From assembly GCF_039548895.1 (NCBI RefSeq), contig NZ_JBCLVG010000001.1: 64,000 bases of DNA; one strand, given 5' to 3'. Source of the stretch: Orlajensenia stereocauli (GTDB taxonomy: Bacteria; Actinomycetota; Actinomycetes; Actinomycetales; Microbacteriaceae). Position 1 is the first letter of the stretch, and each line of letters starts with the position of its first letter. A model generated the notes under the pieces. The model was not told the origin of the DNA, did no database searches, and saw only the letters and a program-made list of their open reading frames with translations. Of the stretch, positions 52,046-59,517 are shown piece by piece. The position numbers and the translations under genes are program-made.

Positions 52046-52349
52046 CCGACCCTCCGGCCTGCGGACCAGCGATGTGGTCGACGCGATGCCGGGGTCTGGG
52101 ACAACTGTCTTGAGTCTACGTGAGATCTCGTGAGCTGAGCCGGTGAGTATTCCCCGAGGGCGGGCCGACTTCGCCCATTCCCTTTCCGATCCGCGGATTC
52201 CGATCCGCGTGCGCGATACATCGCGTTCCCGAATTCCGCAATCCCTATTCGGGGGAGGCCCAGGCCCCGCACTCTTACTCCACCCCTGACGCCGCGTGAT
52301 CGGCCACCGACCATCGGCGTCACAGATCCATCCCTCAAGGAGCACAACC
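52046..52349. other. Divergent region, desaturase versus envelope cluster
   Basis: 304 bp without a gene. It contains a 12-bp direct repeat (52184-52209) and several GTGAG words near 52120-52150. I could not assign promoters with confidence. Confidence 0.5.
52184..52209. repeat. Direct repeat TTCCGATCCGCG x2
   Basis: TTCCGATCCGCG at 52184-52195 and 52198-52209, 14 bp apart start to start. Candidate binding sites for a regulator of one of the divergent units. Confidence 0.55.
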
Positions 52350-53204
52350 ATGACAGACGCATATCGGACGGACACACCGTCTTCCGGAGGTACCTCCACA
52401 GGAACTGCCGACGCCGTGAAGGGCGAGGCCGTGAACGTGAAGGACCAGGTCGTCGACTCCGGCAAGAACGTCGCTGCGACCGCCAAGGATGAGGCCGCCG
52501 GAGTTCTCCAGGAGGCCAAGTCGCAGGCCTCAGACCTCTTCGGACAGGTCACGAGCGAACTGCGCGAGCAGGCAGCCACCCAGCAGACACGTGCCGCCGC
52601 CGGACTCAAGTCCCTCGGAGACGACCTCGACCAGATGTCGCAGGCATCGTCGGGCGGGCTCGCAGCCGAGCTCGTCTCGCAGGCCTCCAGCCGAGCCGGT
52701 TCCATCTCCACCTGGCTCGACGGCCACGACCCCGAGTCGGTACTCCACGAGGTGAAGAACTTCGCGCGACGTCGGCCGGGCACGTTCATCGCCGTCGCCG
52801 CCGTCGTTGGCCTCCTGGCGGGGCGCATCACGCGCTCCGCAGTGGGCAACGCCGCCGACGCGAAGGAAGCCGCAGCCAAGGCGCCCACCTACAAGCCGGC
52901 CGTCGCACCGAGCGTGCACGCCGAGACGTACACCGAGCCTTTCGTCGCCGTCGGCACCACCGGCACGGCCACGGGCTCTCAGACGGACCTCGACTCCGAC
53001 GTGTACTCGACTCCCGGTGGCCCTGCCGCCGGTGCGCCGACGACCACGCCGGTCTACTCCGCACTCACTGGAGACGGAACCCGCACGGGCCCCGACGATG
53101 ACACCGCGCCGGCTTTCGGTGACGACGCCACCGCAGAACGTGACGGGACGTCGAATGAGTTCGGTGCCGGGAACGCCCAGCGCACCTGGGGAGACGGCAA
53201 CTGA
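52350..53204 (+). CDS. Coiled-coil/amphipathic membrane-associated hypothetical protein
   Basis: 284 aa. Residues 10-110 are Lys/Asp/Ala-rich helices (GEAVNVKDQVVDSGKNVAAT, VLQEAKSQASDLFGQVTSEL), resembling LEA-like or YtxH-like stress proteins. One membrane segment follows (RPGTFIAVAAVVGLLAGRI, near 150), then a disordered Thr/Asp-rich tail. ATG 52350 has CAAGGAG. Its TGA overlaps the next ATG (TGATG), starting a coupled envelope operon. Function unknown; cell-envelope or osmotic stress is inferred from the partners. Confidence 0.8.
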   Translation: MTDAYRTDTPSSGGTSTGTADAVKGEAVNVKDQVVDSGKNVAATAKDEAAGVLQEAKSQASDLFGQVTSELREQAATQQTRAAAGLKSLGDDLDQMSQASSGGLAAELVSQASSRAGSISTWLDGHDPESVLHEVKNFARRRPGTFIAVAAVVGLLAGRITRSAVGNAADAKEAAAKAPTYKPAVAPSVHAETYTEPFVAVGTTGTATGSQTDLDSDVYSTPGGPAAGAPTTTPVYSALTGDGTRTGPDDDTAPAFGDDATAERDGTSNEFGAGNAQRTWGDGN

Positions 53205-53620
53205 TGACCGACATTCCGACACCTTCCGAGGAGAAGGCGGCGTCGACCTCGCTCGGTGACCTCCTGAGCGAGGTGACCCGTGACGTGTCCACGCTGATGC
53301 GCCAAGAGGTCGCATTGGCGAAGGCTGAACTGTCGCAGACGGCCAAGGCCGCTGGCAAGGGAGCTGGGCTGTTGGGCGGCGCCGCCGTCACAGGCCATTT
53401 CGCGCTCCTCTTCTTGACCATCGCAGGCTGGTGGGCGCTTGGCTACCTGATCGGGAATGCCTGGTCAGGGCTCGTCGTGGCCGTCATCTACGGCATCATC
53501 GCCGCGGTCCTGTACTCGAAGGGCCGCAAGGCTCTCGCGGCAGCCGAGGGCGCACCCCAGACCATCGAGACGGTCAAAGAGATTCCAGAGACATTGAAGC
53601 GAAACGAGGAGAACCGATGA
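53204..53620 (+). CDS. Phage-holin-3-like (DUF1469) membrane protein
   Basis: 138 aa: an amphipathic N-terminal helix (LGDLLSEVTRDVSTLMRQEV, ALAKAELSQTAKAAGKG), then two membrane segments (FALLFLTIAGWWALGYLIG and LVVAVIYGIIAAVLYSKG). Matches the Phage_holin_3_6 family, which despite the name is chromosomal in actinobacteria and not evidence of prophage. Coupled on both sides (TGATG and ATGA). Confidence 0.88.
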   Translation: MTDIPTPSEEKAASTSLGDLLSEVTRDVSTLMRQEVALAKAELSQTAKAAGKGAGLLGGAAVTGHFALLFLTIAGWWALGYLIGNAWSGLVVAVIYGIIAAVLYSKGRKALAAAEGAPQTIETVKEIPETLKRNEENR

Positions 53621-54189
53621 CGAACGACCCCGACCAGATCCGGTCAGAGATTGAAGCAACACGGGCCAACCTCGGCAGCGACGTCGATGCGCTCGCCGAC
53701 AAGGTCGACCCGTCGAAGATCGCCCAGCGTCAGGCCGACAAGGCCAAGGACGCCGTGCGATCCGTGCGCGACCGCGTGATGGGCGTCGCCTCCGACGTTC
53801 ACGACGACGCGAGCAACATGGGCGGCAACGTCGCGGGTGCCGCACAGGGCGCCGTCGAGAAGGCGAAGGGCAACCCCCTCGCCGTCGGTCTCATCGCCTT
53901 CGGCGCCGGATGGCTGCTCTCGTCGTTGATCCCGCCGAGCGAGAAGGAGAAGCAGCTCACCACGACGCTGACCGACGCCGCCCAGCCCCTCGTCGACGAG
54001 GTCAAGGATGTCGCCTCGACCGTCGCCGGCGACCTCAAGGAGCCTGCGCAGAACGCCGCGGCAGCCGTCAAGGAGTCGGCGACGGATGCCGTCGACAACG
54101 TCAAGGCCGAGGCCACGTCGGCAGTCGACGATGTGAAGGACCAGGCCGCGGAGTCCCGTGACAACGTTCAGAGCGCGAGCTCGAACTAG
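53617..54189 (+). CDS. DUF3618 domain protein
   Basis: 190 aa. N-terminal DUF3618 motif (DQIRSEIEATRANLGSDVDAL), a central membrane segment (AVGLIAFGAGWLLSSLIPP) and a long Ala/Val/Asp helical tail (ATSAVDDVKDQAAESRDNV). DUF3618 proteins usually sit beside holin-3-like genes, as here, and are thought to shape the cell envelope. ATG 53617 overlaps the holin-like stop by 4 bp. Confidence 0.88.
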   Translation: MTNDPDQIRSEIEATRANLGSDVDALADKVDPSKIAQRQADKAKDAVRSVRDRVMGVASDVHDDASNMGGNVAGAAQGAVEKAKGNPLAVGLIAFGAGWLLSSLIPPSEKEKQLTTTLTDAAQPLVDEVKDVASTVAGDLKEPAQNAAAAVKESATDAVDNVKAEATSAVDDVKDQAAESRDNVQSASSN

Positions 54190-54199
54190 CAATACCCCT

Positions 54200-54238
54200 C
54201 GTCGAGCGTCGGCGCCCTTCGGGGCCCGACGCTCGACG
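54200..54238 (+). terminator. Long hairpin with UUCG loop
   Basis: Outer stem of 13 perfect pairs (54200-54212 with 54226-54238), one unpaired C, inner stem GCCC/GGGC and a TTCG tetraloop (54218-54221). Very stable, lying 11 nt after the DUF3618 stop. No T-run, so either a terminator of the non-canonical actinobacterial type or a processing barrier before the YihY gene. Confidence 0.65.
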
Positions 54239-54264
54239 TCGTTCCAAGAGAAGTGAGAACCACC

Positions 54265-55323
54265 ATGTCCCCAGAACGTGCCAGTGAGAAGGCTGCGACG
54301 GCACCGTCGCCCGACGACGATCGCAAGCCCGACTCGCCCACCGAGGTGACGAAGCGCTCATGGGGCTACGTGTTGAAGAAGACACTGCGCGAGTTCACGT
54401 CCGACCAGTGCTTCGACATCGCGGCCTCGCTCACCTACTACGCGGTGCTGTCCATCTTCCCCGCACTCCTCGCGCTCACCTCGTTGCTCGGTGTCTTCGG
54501 TCAGGGACAGAAGGCGATCGACGAGCTCCTCGGCATCGTCTCCGAGGTCGCGCCGGGGTCGACGGTGGATGTCATCCGTGAGCCGCTCGAGCAGTTCGCC
54601 TCATCGCCGGCCGCGGGGTTCGCCCTCGTCACGGGTATCGTGCTCGCGATCTGGTCGGCGTCGGGCTACGTCGGCGCCTTCAGCCGCGCGATGAACCGCA
54701 TCTATGAGATCGAGGAGGGGCGGCCGTTCTGGAAGCTGCGTCCGATGCAGCTGCTCGTCACGATCGTCGCCATCGTGCTCATCCTCATCATGGCGGTGGT
54801 GCTCGTGCTCTCGGGACCGGTACTCGACGCCGTCGGCGACGCGATCGGACTGGGCGCTGCTCTGAAGCTGGCCTGGTCCATCGTCAAGTGGCCGATCCTC
54901 GCTCTGGCCGTGATCCTCATCATCGCGGTGCTGTACTACGCCACTCCGAACGCGAAGCAGCCGAAGTTCCGATGGATGAGCATCGGGGCGGCGGTCGCGC
55001 TCGTCATCCTCGTCCTCGCATCCGTCGGCTTCGGACTCTACGTCGCCAACTTCTCGAACTACGACCGCACCTATGGCTCCTTCGCCGGAATCATCGTCTT
55101 CCTGCTCTGGCTCTGGATCGCGAACTTGGCGCTGTTGTTCGGTGCGGAGCTGGATGCCGAACTCGAACGCGGGCGCCAGCTGCAGGCCGGGATCGAGGCT
55201 GAGGAGGACATCAAGCTGCCTCCGCGCGACACGGTCAAGAGCGACAAGGCCGCCGCGAAGGAGAAGGAGGACGTCGAGGAGGGTCGCCGCATCCGCGAGA
55301 GCAGCGACGCGGAACGCGACTGA
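54265..55323 (+). CDS. YihY/BrkB-family membrane protein
   Basis: 352 aa with about six membrane segments: FDIAASLTYYAVLSIFPALLAL, AIWSASGYVGAFSRAMNRIYE, LLVTIVAIVLILIMAVVLVL and TYGSFAGIIVFLLWLWIANL (each a region). Conserved Tyr/Pro motif YYAVLSIFPA and LFGAELDAELER identify the family, formerly miscalled RNase BN. The charged C-terminal tail is cytoplasmic. Role unknown; envelope-related. ATG 54265 is preferred over an in-frame GTG at 54253. Confidence 0.9.
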   Translation: MSPERASEKAATAPSPDDDRKPDSPTEVTKRSWGYVLKKTLREFTSDQCFDIAASLTYYAVLSIFPALLALTSLLGVFGQGQKAIDELLGIVSEVAPGSTVDVIREPLEQFASSPAAGFALVTGIVLAIWSASGYVGAFSRAMNRIYEIEEGRPFWKLRPMQLLVTIVAIVLILIMAVVLVLSGPVLDAVGDAIGLGAALKLAWSIVKWPILALAVILIIAVLYYATPNAKQPKFRWMSIGAAVALVILVLASVGFGLYVANFSNYDRTYGSFAGIIVFLLWLWIANLALLFGAELDAELERGRQLQAGIEAEEDIKLPPRDTVKSDKAAAKEKEDVEEGRRIRESSDAERD

Positions 55324-55369
55324 GTTCGGCCGAAGGCGCCCGAACGCCGGGCGGGGTTCAGGCGCCCGG

Positions 55370-55555
55370 TCAGAGCTCGCCGTCGTGCTCGGCCGGGGAG
55401 CTGTCGACGACGCGGTCGTCCTCGGCTGCCGCCGGCTCCGACATCCGTCGTCCCATGGCTAGGGCGTCGTTCGGTTCGTGCTCCGCGAGGAGTGGATGCT
55501 CGGTGTGCGCTCCGGTGTCGACCTGCGCTCCATCTGCCGTTGTCGAATCCGTCAT
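55370..55555 (-). CDS. Small acidic hypothetical protein
   Basis: 61-aa acidic, probably disordered protein (HTEHPLLAEHEPNDALAMG, AAAEDDRVVDSSPAEHDGEL). ATG 55555 is 6 nt from TTCACT, leaderless-like, with a CAACCCCTG motif farther upstream at the same distance as before two other genes. No homology recognised. Confidence 0.5.
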   Translation of the reverse strand: MTDSTTADGAQVDTGAHTEHPLLAEHEPNDALAMGRRMSEPAAAEDDRVVDSSPAEHDGEL

Positions 55556-55589
55556 GGTGCCAGTGAACTCCTGTCTGGCGCGCGTGTGT

Positions 55590-55598
55590 CAGGGGTTG
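55590..55598 (-). promoter_or_regulatory. CAACCCCTG motif, second copy
   Basis: Minus-strand CAACCCCTG upstream of the 61-aa gene, inside a TGTCA-GGGGT-TGACA inverted repeat (55587-55601). Confidence 0.4.
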
Positions 55599-55632
55599 AC
55601 AGGCGCGGATGAGGAGGATTCCGTCGCCGGGT

Positions 55633-56226
55633 CTAGCGGCGGTCGATCTCGGCGAGGAAGTCGAGGACACGGCCGATGAGAAGCGCTGCCGCCTCCTCGT
55701 CGTGGTCGGGCAACGACGAATCCACGAAGAGATGCGTGTTGCCCGGATACAGGAACAACTGTGCGCTCGGGGTCGTGGCCAGGAGGTCGCGTGCGGCGTC
55801 CAGATCGCCGTCATCGACGAAGAGGGTGTCGGCGTCCATGGCGTGCACCTGCACGGGCAGCTGATCGGGCCAGGCCTCGCCGAACTCGGAGAGCGGCACG
55901 AAGGAGTGAAGGAGCAGTGCGCCGCGCGCTCTGGGGTCGGTCTGCGCCAGCTTCTGGGCAGGGAGAACACCGAGCGAGAAGCCCACGTAGACGAACTCGC
56001 CGGCGTCGTCGCCGAGCGTCTCGACCGCGGAGACTCCGTCATCCAGGAGTTTCTCGAAGCCGATCTCGCGGGCATACGCCAAGCCTTCGTCGAGGGTGTC
56101 GAAGGTGTGCCCGGAGTAGAGGTCGGGCACGGTGACGGTGTGCCCTGCGGCAGTCAACTGCTCAGCGAAGGCTGCGACGCCCGCGGTGAGGCCCTGGGCG
56201 TGATGGAAGAGGACGACGTCGGCCAT
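55633..56226 (-). CDS. Dienelactone hydrolase-family protein
   Basis: 197-aa alpha/beta hydrolase: VVLFHHAQGLTAGVAAFAEQL, VPDLYSGHTFDTLDEG, nucleophile elbow YVGFSLGVLPAQ with Ser where classical dienelactone hydrolases have Cys, acid near DADTLFVDDGDL and His in PGNTHLFVD. No aromatic-degradation genes are nearby, so the substrate is open. Confidence 0.88.
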   Translation of the reverse strand: MADVVLFHHAQGLTAGVAAFAEQLTAAGHTVTVPDLYSGHTFDTLDEGLAYAREIGFEKLLDDGVSAVETLGDDAGEFVYVGFSLGVLPAQKLAQTDPRARGALLLHSFVPLSEFGEAWPDQLPVQVHAMDADTLFVDDGDLDAARDLLATTPSAQLFLYPGNTHLFVDSSLPDHDEEAAALLIGRVLDFLAEIDRR

Positions 56227-56321
56227 GGGTGCTCGCTTTCGTTCGAGAGTGACCTGCTGCTTCGTATCGGATGCTACTGCGCCCCTCTGACGGGCTGCGC
56301 GGTCCTCAGCGAGCGCGGCCC

Positions 56322-56846
56322 TTACGCGACGTCGGCGTCAGCCGGGCTGTCGACCGCGCCGTGACGCCGCAGCGCCAACGGCAGCACCACCCAGAGCCCG
56401 AGAGCCACGACGATCACGGCTCCTCCGGCGATCCACCCGGCCGGCGCCGACAGGAGGAAATCGAACAGGAACAGCACGATCCCGGCGAACAGCAGGGAGC
56501 TCGCGGCCAGACAGGCGATCAGGATGCGACTGCCGGCGCTCACCAGCAGGGGTTTGGCATGCCGACGGAAGAGAAGGCGGTGCAGGCTCACGGGCGTGAG
56601 CGCGAGCAGCGTGAGGAGCACGGCACCGATCACCAGGGTGAGGTAGACGCCGAGGCCGAACGCACTGAGCTGGTCGAAACGTGCCTGGAACGGCAACGTG
56701 AGCAGGAAGCCCGCGAGGATCTGCGTCCCGGTCTGCAGCACACGGAACTCCTGCAGTAACTCGTCCCAGTTGCGGTCCGATCGCTCGGTCGTGGTCTCGT
56801 CGCGGCCGTCACTGGGATCAGCGTCGGCGGTGATGGGGTCGGTCAC
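56322..56846 (-). CDS. DUF6328 family membrane protein
   Basis: 174 aa from GTG 56846, which has a GGAGGG site; an ATG at 56924 overlapping the DUF72 stop is an alternative, but its extra 26 residues are Arg/Ser-rich and look noncoding. Family motif LLQEFRVLQTGTQILAGFLLTLPFQARF (region) and four membrane segments (VYLTLVIGAVLLTLLAL, ILIACLAASSLLFAGIVLF). Function unknown. Confidence 0.82.
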   Translation of the reverse strand: MTDPITADADPSDGRDETTTERSDRNWDELLQEFRVLQTGTQILAGFLLTLPFQARFDQLSAFGLGVYLTLVIGAVLLTLLALTPVSLHRLLFRRHAKPLLVSAGSRILIACLAASSLLFAGIVLFLFDFLLSAPAGWIAGGAVIVVALGLWVVLPLALRRHGAVDSPADADVA

Positions 56847-56920
56847 GCTGCCCTCCGTCCTGGTCGAGGTCTCGTCGCCCGAGCGTAGCCGAGATCGCCG
56901 AACGCGTTCCGGCCCTGACA

Positions 56921-57649
56921 TCATGCGCCGACGAAGCGCCTCAGCGTCGTCGCATTGCGCACAGCGTTGCCATCTCCGTCGTTGTTGAAGTAGACGAAGA
57001 CATCACGGCCCTGATCGCCCCATTCCCGTAACCGTCCCGCCCACCACCCGAGATCGGCGTCGGAGTACGAGCCACCATAGAGATGCTCGTGGTCGGGTCC
57101 GTGCATCCGAACGTAGACGACCGACGCCGTGGCCCGGAGGATGCACGGCAGACCTGCGCCGCTCATGACCACGTAGGCGGCATCGCGGGTCTCGAGCATC
57201 CGGAAGACCTCATCGCAGTTCCACGACGGATGCCGGAACTCGACCGCGACCCGGACCCACGGCGGGATCCGCTCGAGGAAATAGGAGAGGCGGCCGTCGT
57301 CGCGTTCCATCCCCGGCGGCAGTTGCACCAACAACACGGCGCGTTTGTCGCCGAGCTCGTGCCAGCCTGCGGAGATGCGGCTGATCCAATCCTCCGGCGC
57401 GAACAGCTTCTTGGCGTGCGTGAGCCCGCGAGGGGCCTTCACCGACAGCAGGAAGCCGTCGGGCAGGCGTTGCTTCCAGCTCCGGAATGCCGCAGGCTGC
57501 GGCCAGCGGTAGAAGCTGGCGTTGAGTTCGACCGTTGAGAACCGCGCGACGTAGCTCGCCAGGCGGTCTCGTGGTGGAAGGCCCGGCGCGTAGAGCACGT
57601 TCTCCCAGTGGTCGTAGCTCCACCCCGACGTTCCGATGTGGATGGCCAC
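56921..57649 (-). CDS. DUF72 domain protein
   Basis: 242-aa TIM-barrel-like protein: IHIGTSGWSYDHWENVLYAP, VELNASFYRWP, LLSVKAPRGLTHAKKL, AVEFRHPSWNCDEVF, VYVRMHGPDHEHLYGGSYSD and DVFVYFNNDGDGNAVRNA. All family hallmarks are present; biochemical role unknown. Starts 12 bp before the LLM oxidoreductase stop on the same strand. Confidence 0.9.
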   Translation of the reverse strand: MAIHIGTSGWSYDHWENVLYAPGLPPRDRLASYVARFSTVELNASFYRWPQPAAFRSWKQRLPDGFLLSVKAPRGLTHAKKLFAPEDWISRISAGWHELGDKRAVLLVQLPPGMERDDGRLSYFLERIPPWVRVAVEFRHPSWNCDEVFRMLETRDAAYVVMSGAGLPCILRATASVVYVRMHGPDHEHLYGGSYSDADLGWWAGRLREWGDQGRDVFVYFNNDGDGNAVRNATTLRRFVGA

Positions 57650-57661
57650 GGATGCCTCGTC

Positions 57662-58618
57662 TCAGCCCGTGACGAGTCGGGGGCGCAGTTCCCTCTCGAA
57701 GAAGTCGAAGAAGCCGTCGGCGTCCGGACCGGTGTTCATCAGCGCGACGTGGTCGAAACCGGCGTCGGTGAACTGCCCGATGACCTCGAGGTGCCGCTCC
57801 ACGTCGGGGCCGCACGCGAACTGCTCGCGGATGTCGTCCTCACGCACCGTGGCGGCGGCCGCTTCGAAGTTGACCGGATTCGGCAGCTCGGCCAGCACCT
57901 TCCATCCGGCGACCGACCACGCGTTAGTAGCGTGGGCCGCCTTCACCGCAGCTTCCTCGGTCGTCGCCCAGGCGAGAGGTGCCTCGCAATAGAGAGGTCC
58001 TGTGCCGCCCGCGTCGCGGTATCCGGATACGAGGTCGCTCTTCGGCTCGACGGCGAACAGGCCGTCACCGTGTTCAGCGGCGAGGGCGATGGAGTCGGGG
58101 CCGCTGACTGCGACGGCCATCGTCGGCAACACGTCGGGCAGGTCGAAGATGCGGGCGTCCTCGAGCTTGAGGTAGGTGCCGTCGTAGTTCTGGTAGCCGC
58201 CCTTCCAGAGCAGGCGGATGATGTCGAGAGCCTCGTCGAACATGGCGTGGCGCTCGTGCACTCCGGGGAAGCCGCGGCCCACGATGTGCTCGTTGAGTCG
58301 TTCGCCCGACCCGACGCCCAGGGTGAATCTGCCGTCGGAGAGGAGGGCGAGCGTAGCCGCGGCCTGGGCGATGATGGCCGGGTGGTAGCGCACGCTCGGG
58401 CAGGTGACACCCGTGGCCAACTCGAGCGTCGTGGTCTTCGCGGCGATGGCGCTGAGAACGTTCCAGACGAAGGGGGAGTGCCCCTGAGCCTCCACCCACG
58501 GATGGAAGTGGTCGCTCATCTCGACGAAATCGAAGCCTGCCTGTTCGGCACGCACTGCCTGTCGCACGAGTTCCTGAGGGCCGAAGGCTTCGGCGACGAG
58601 CTTGTATCCGATCTTCAT
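57662..58618 (-). CDS. LLM-class F420-dependent oxidoreductase
   Basis: 318-aa luciferase-like (beta/alpha)8 enzyme close to the F420-dependent glucose-6-phosphate dehydrogenase-like branch: GFDFVEMSDHFHPWVEAQGH, LELATGVTCPSVRYHPAI, FTLGVGSGERLNEHIVG and HERHAMFDEALDIIRLLWKGG (regions). It implies coenzyme F420 in this organism. Substrate unknown. Confidence 0.9.
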   Translation of the reverse strand: MKIGYKLVAEAFGPQELVRQAVRAEQAGFDFVEMSDHFHPWVEAQGHSPFVWNVLSAIAAKTTTLELATGVTCPSVRYHPAIIAQAAATLALLSDGRFTLGVGSGERLNEHIVGRGFPGVHERHAMFDEALDIIRLLWKGGYQNYDGTYLKLEDARIFDLPDVLPTMAVAVSGPDSIALAAEHGDGLFAVEPKSDLVSGYRDAGGTGPLYCEAPLAWATTEEAAVKAAHATNAWSVAGWKVLAELPNPVNFEAAAATVREDDIREQFACGPDVERHLEVIGQFTDAGFDHVALMNTGPDADGFFDFFERELRPRLVTG

Positions 58619-58702
58619 GCTTCGACGCTACGCAGCCCACAGTGATCGGCAAGGTGCTTGCCGATCGCGACGACGAGGTCCACAATGCAGGGCGGCTGGC
58701 CG

Positions 58703-59368
58703 TCAGCCGAGCAGCGTGATCTCGTGGAGCCGGTCGAGCAGGTCGGCCGGGTCGTCGAAGACGGCCCGGGCTCCGGCATCCGTCAACAGATCGCCCGAGA
58801 TGCCGCCGGAGAGCACGCCGTAGGGAGTGACGCCGGCACGCACGGCCGCCTTCATGTCCCACGCGGAGTCACCGACGAAGATGGCGTGGTCGGCGTCGAC
58901 GCCCGCCCGCGACAGGGCGACGCGCACGATGTCGGGTTCGGGCTTGGCGGTGTCGACGTCGTCGGCGTTCGTGGTGGCGTGGATGGCATCGTCGGCATCG
59001 ATCACCGGCAACAGGAGGTCGAGCTCCTCCTGAGGGGCCGAGGTCGCGAGCACGATGATCACCCCGCGTTCGGAGAGCGTGTGCAGCAGCCCTCCTACCC
59101 CGTCGAAGGTGCGCAGCCTGGGCGCGAGTTCCGTGTAGTAGGTCGAGTTGAGTTCGGTCGCTTTCGCTGTCCAGCCGCCGTCCCTCTCGCCGACGAGAGA
59201 CTCGATCAGCTGGTCGCCGTCCTGGCCGATCGATCGGTGGATGCGCCAGGCGTCGACCTCGACGCCCATGTCGCGGAAGGCGTGCTGCCAGGCCTCGACG
59301 TGCAGGTAGTTCGAGTCGACGAGAGTGCCGTCGATGTCGAAGAGGACCGCTACAGGTGGTGTCGTCAT
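58703..59368 (-). CDS. HAD-superfamily phosphatase
   Basis: 221-aa Cof/phosphoglycolate-phosphatase-like protein: motif I VLFDIDGTLVDSNY, motif II IIVLATSAPQEE, motif III Lys in TAKPEPDIV and motif IV FVGDSAWDMKAA. ATG 59368 has a GAGGG site. A CAACCCCTG motif and a TACTGT hexamer lie upstream. Confidence 0.9.
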   Translation of the reverse strand: MTTPPVAVLFDIDGTLVDSNYLHVEAWQHAFRDMGVEVDAWRIHRSIGQDGDQLIESLVGERDGGWTAKATELNSTYYTELAPRLRTFDGVGGLLHTLSERGVIIVLATSAPQEELDLLLPVIDADDAIHATTNADDVDTAKPEPDIVRVALSRAGVDADHAIFVGDSAWDMKAAVRAGVTPYGVLSGGISGDLLTDAGARAVFDDPADLLDRLHEITLLG

Positions 59369-59426
59369 GATGTCCCTCACTCGGTTGCCGATCCACGCAC
59401 AGTACGCGCCCCGATCCGGGACGACG

Positions 59427-59435
59427 CAGGGGTTG
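59427..59435 (-). promoter_or_regulatory. CAACCCCTG motif, third copy
   Basis: Minus-strand CAACCCCTG; 24 nt after CAACCCC comes TACTGT, a good -10 match. Identical spacing to the copy before the dehydrogenase at 50854. Confidence 0.45.
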
Positions 59436-59517
59436 CGGATCGGGGCCGGTATGGGAGTCGGATCCGATCCCGGTCTTAAGCTTGAGGTGCACCCAACAGG
59501 AAGCGCCCACCCACCCC

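Noticed and set aside
53204..53620. Holin-like gene as a sign of prophage
   Set aside because: The holin-3-like family is a normal chromosomal partner of DUF3618 in actinobacteria, and no phage structural or lysis genes are present.
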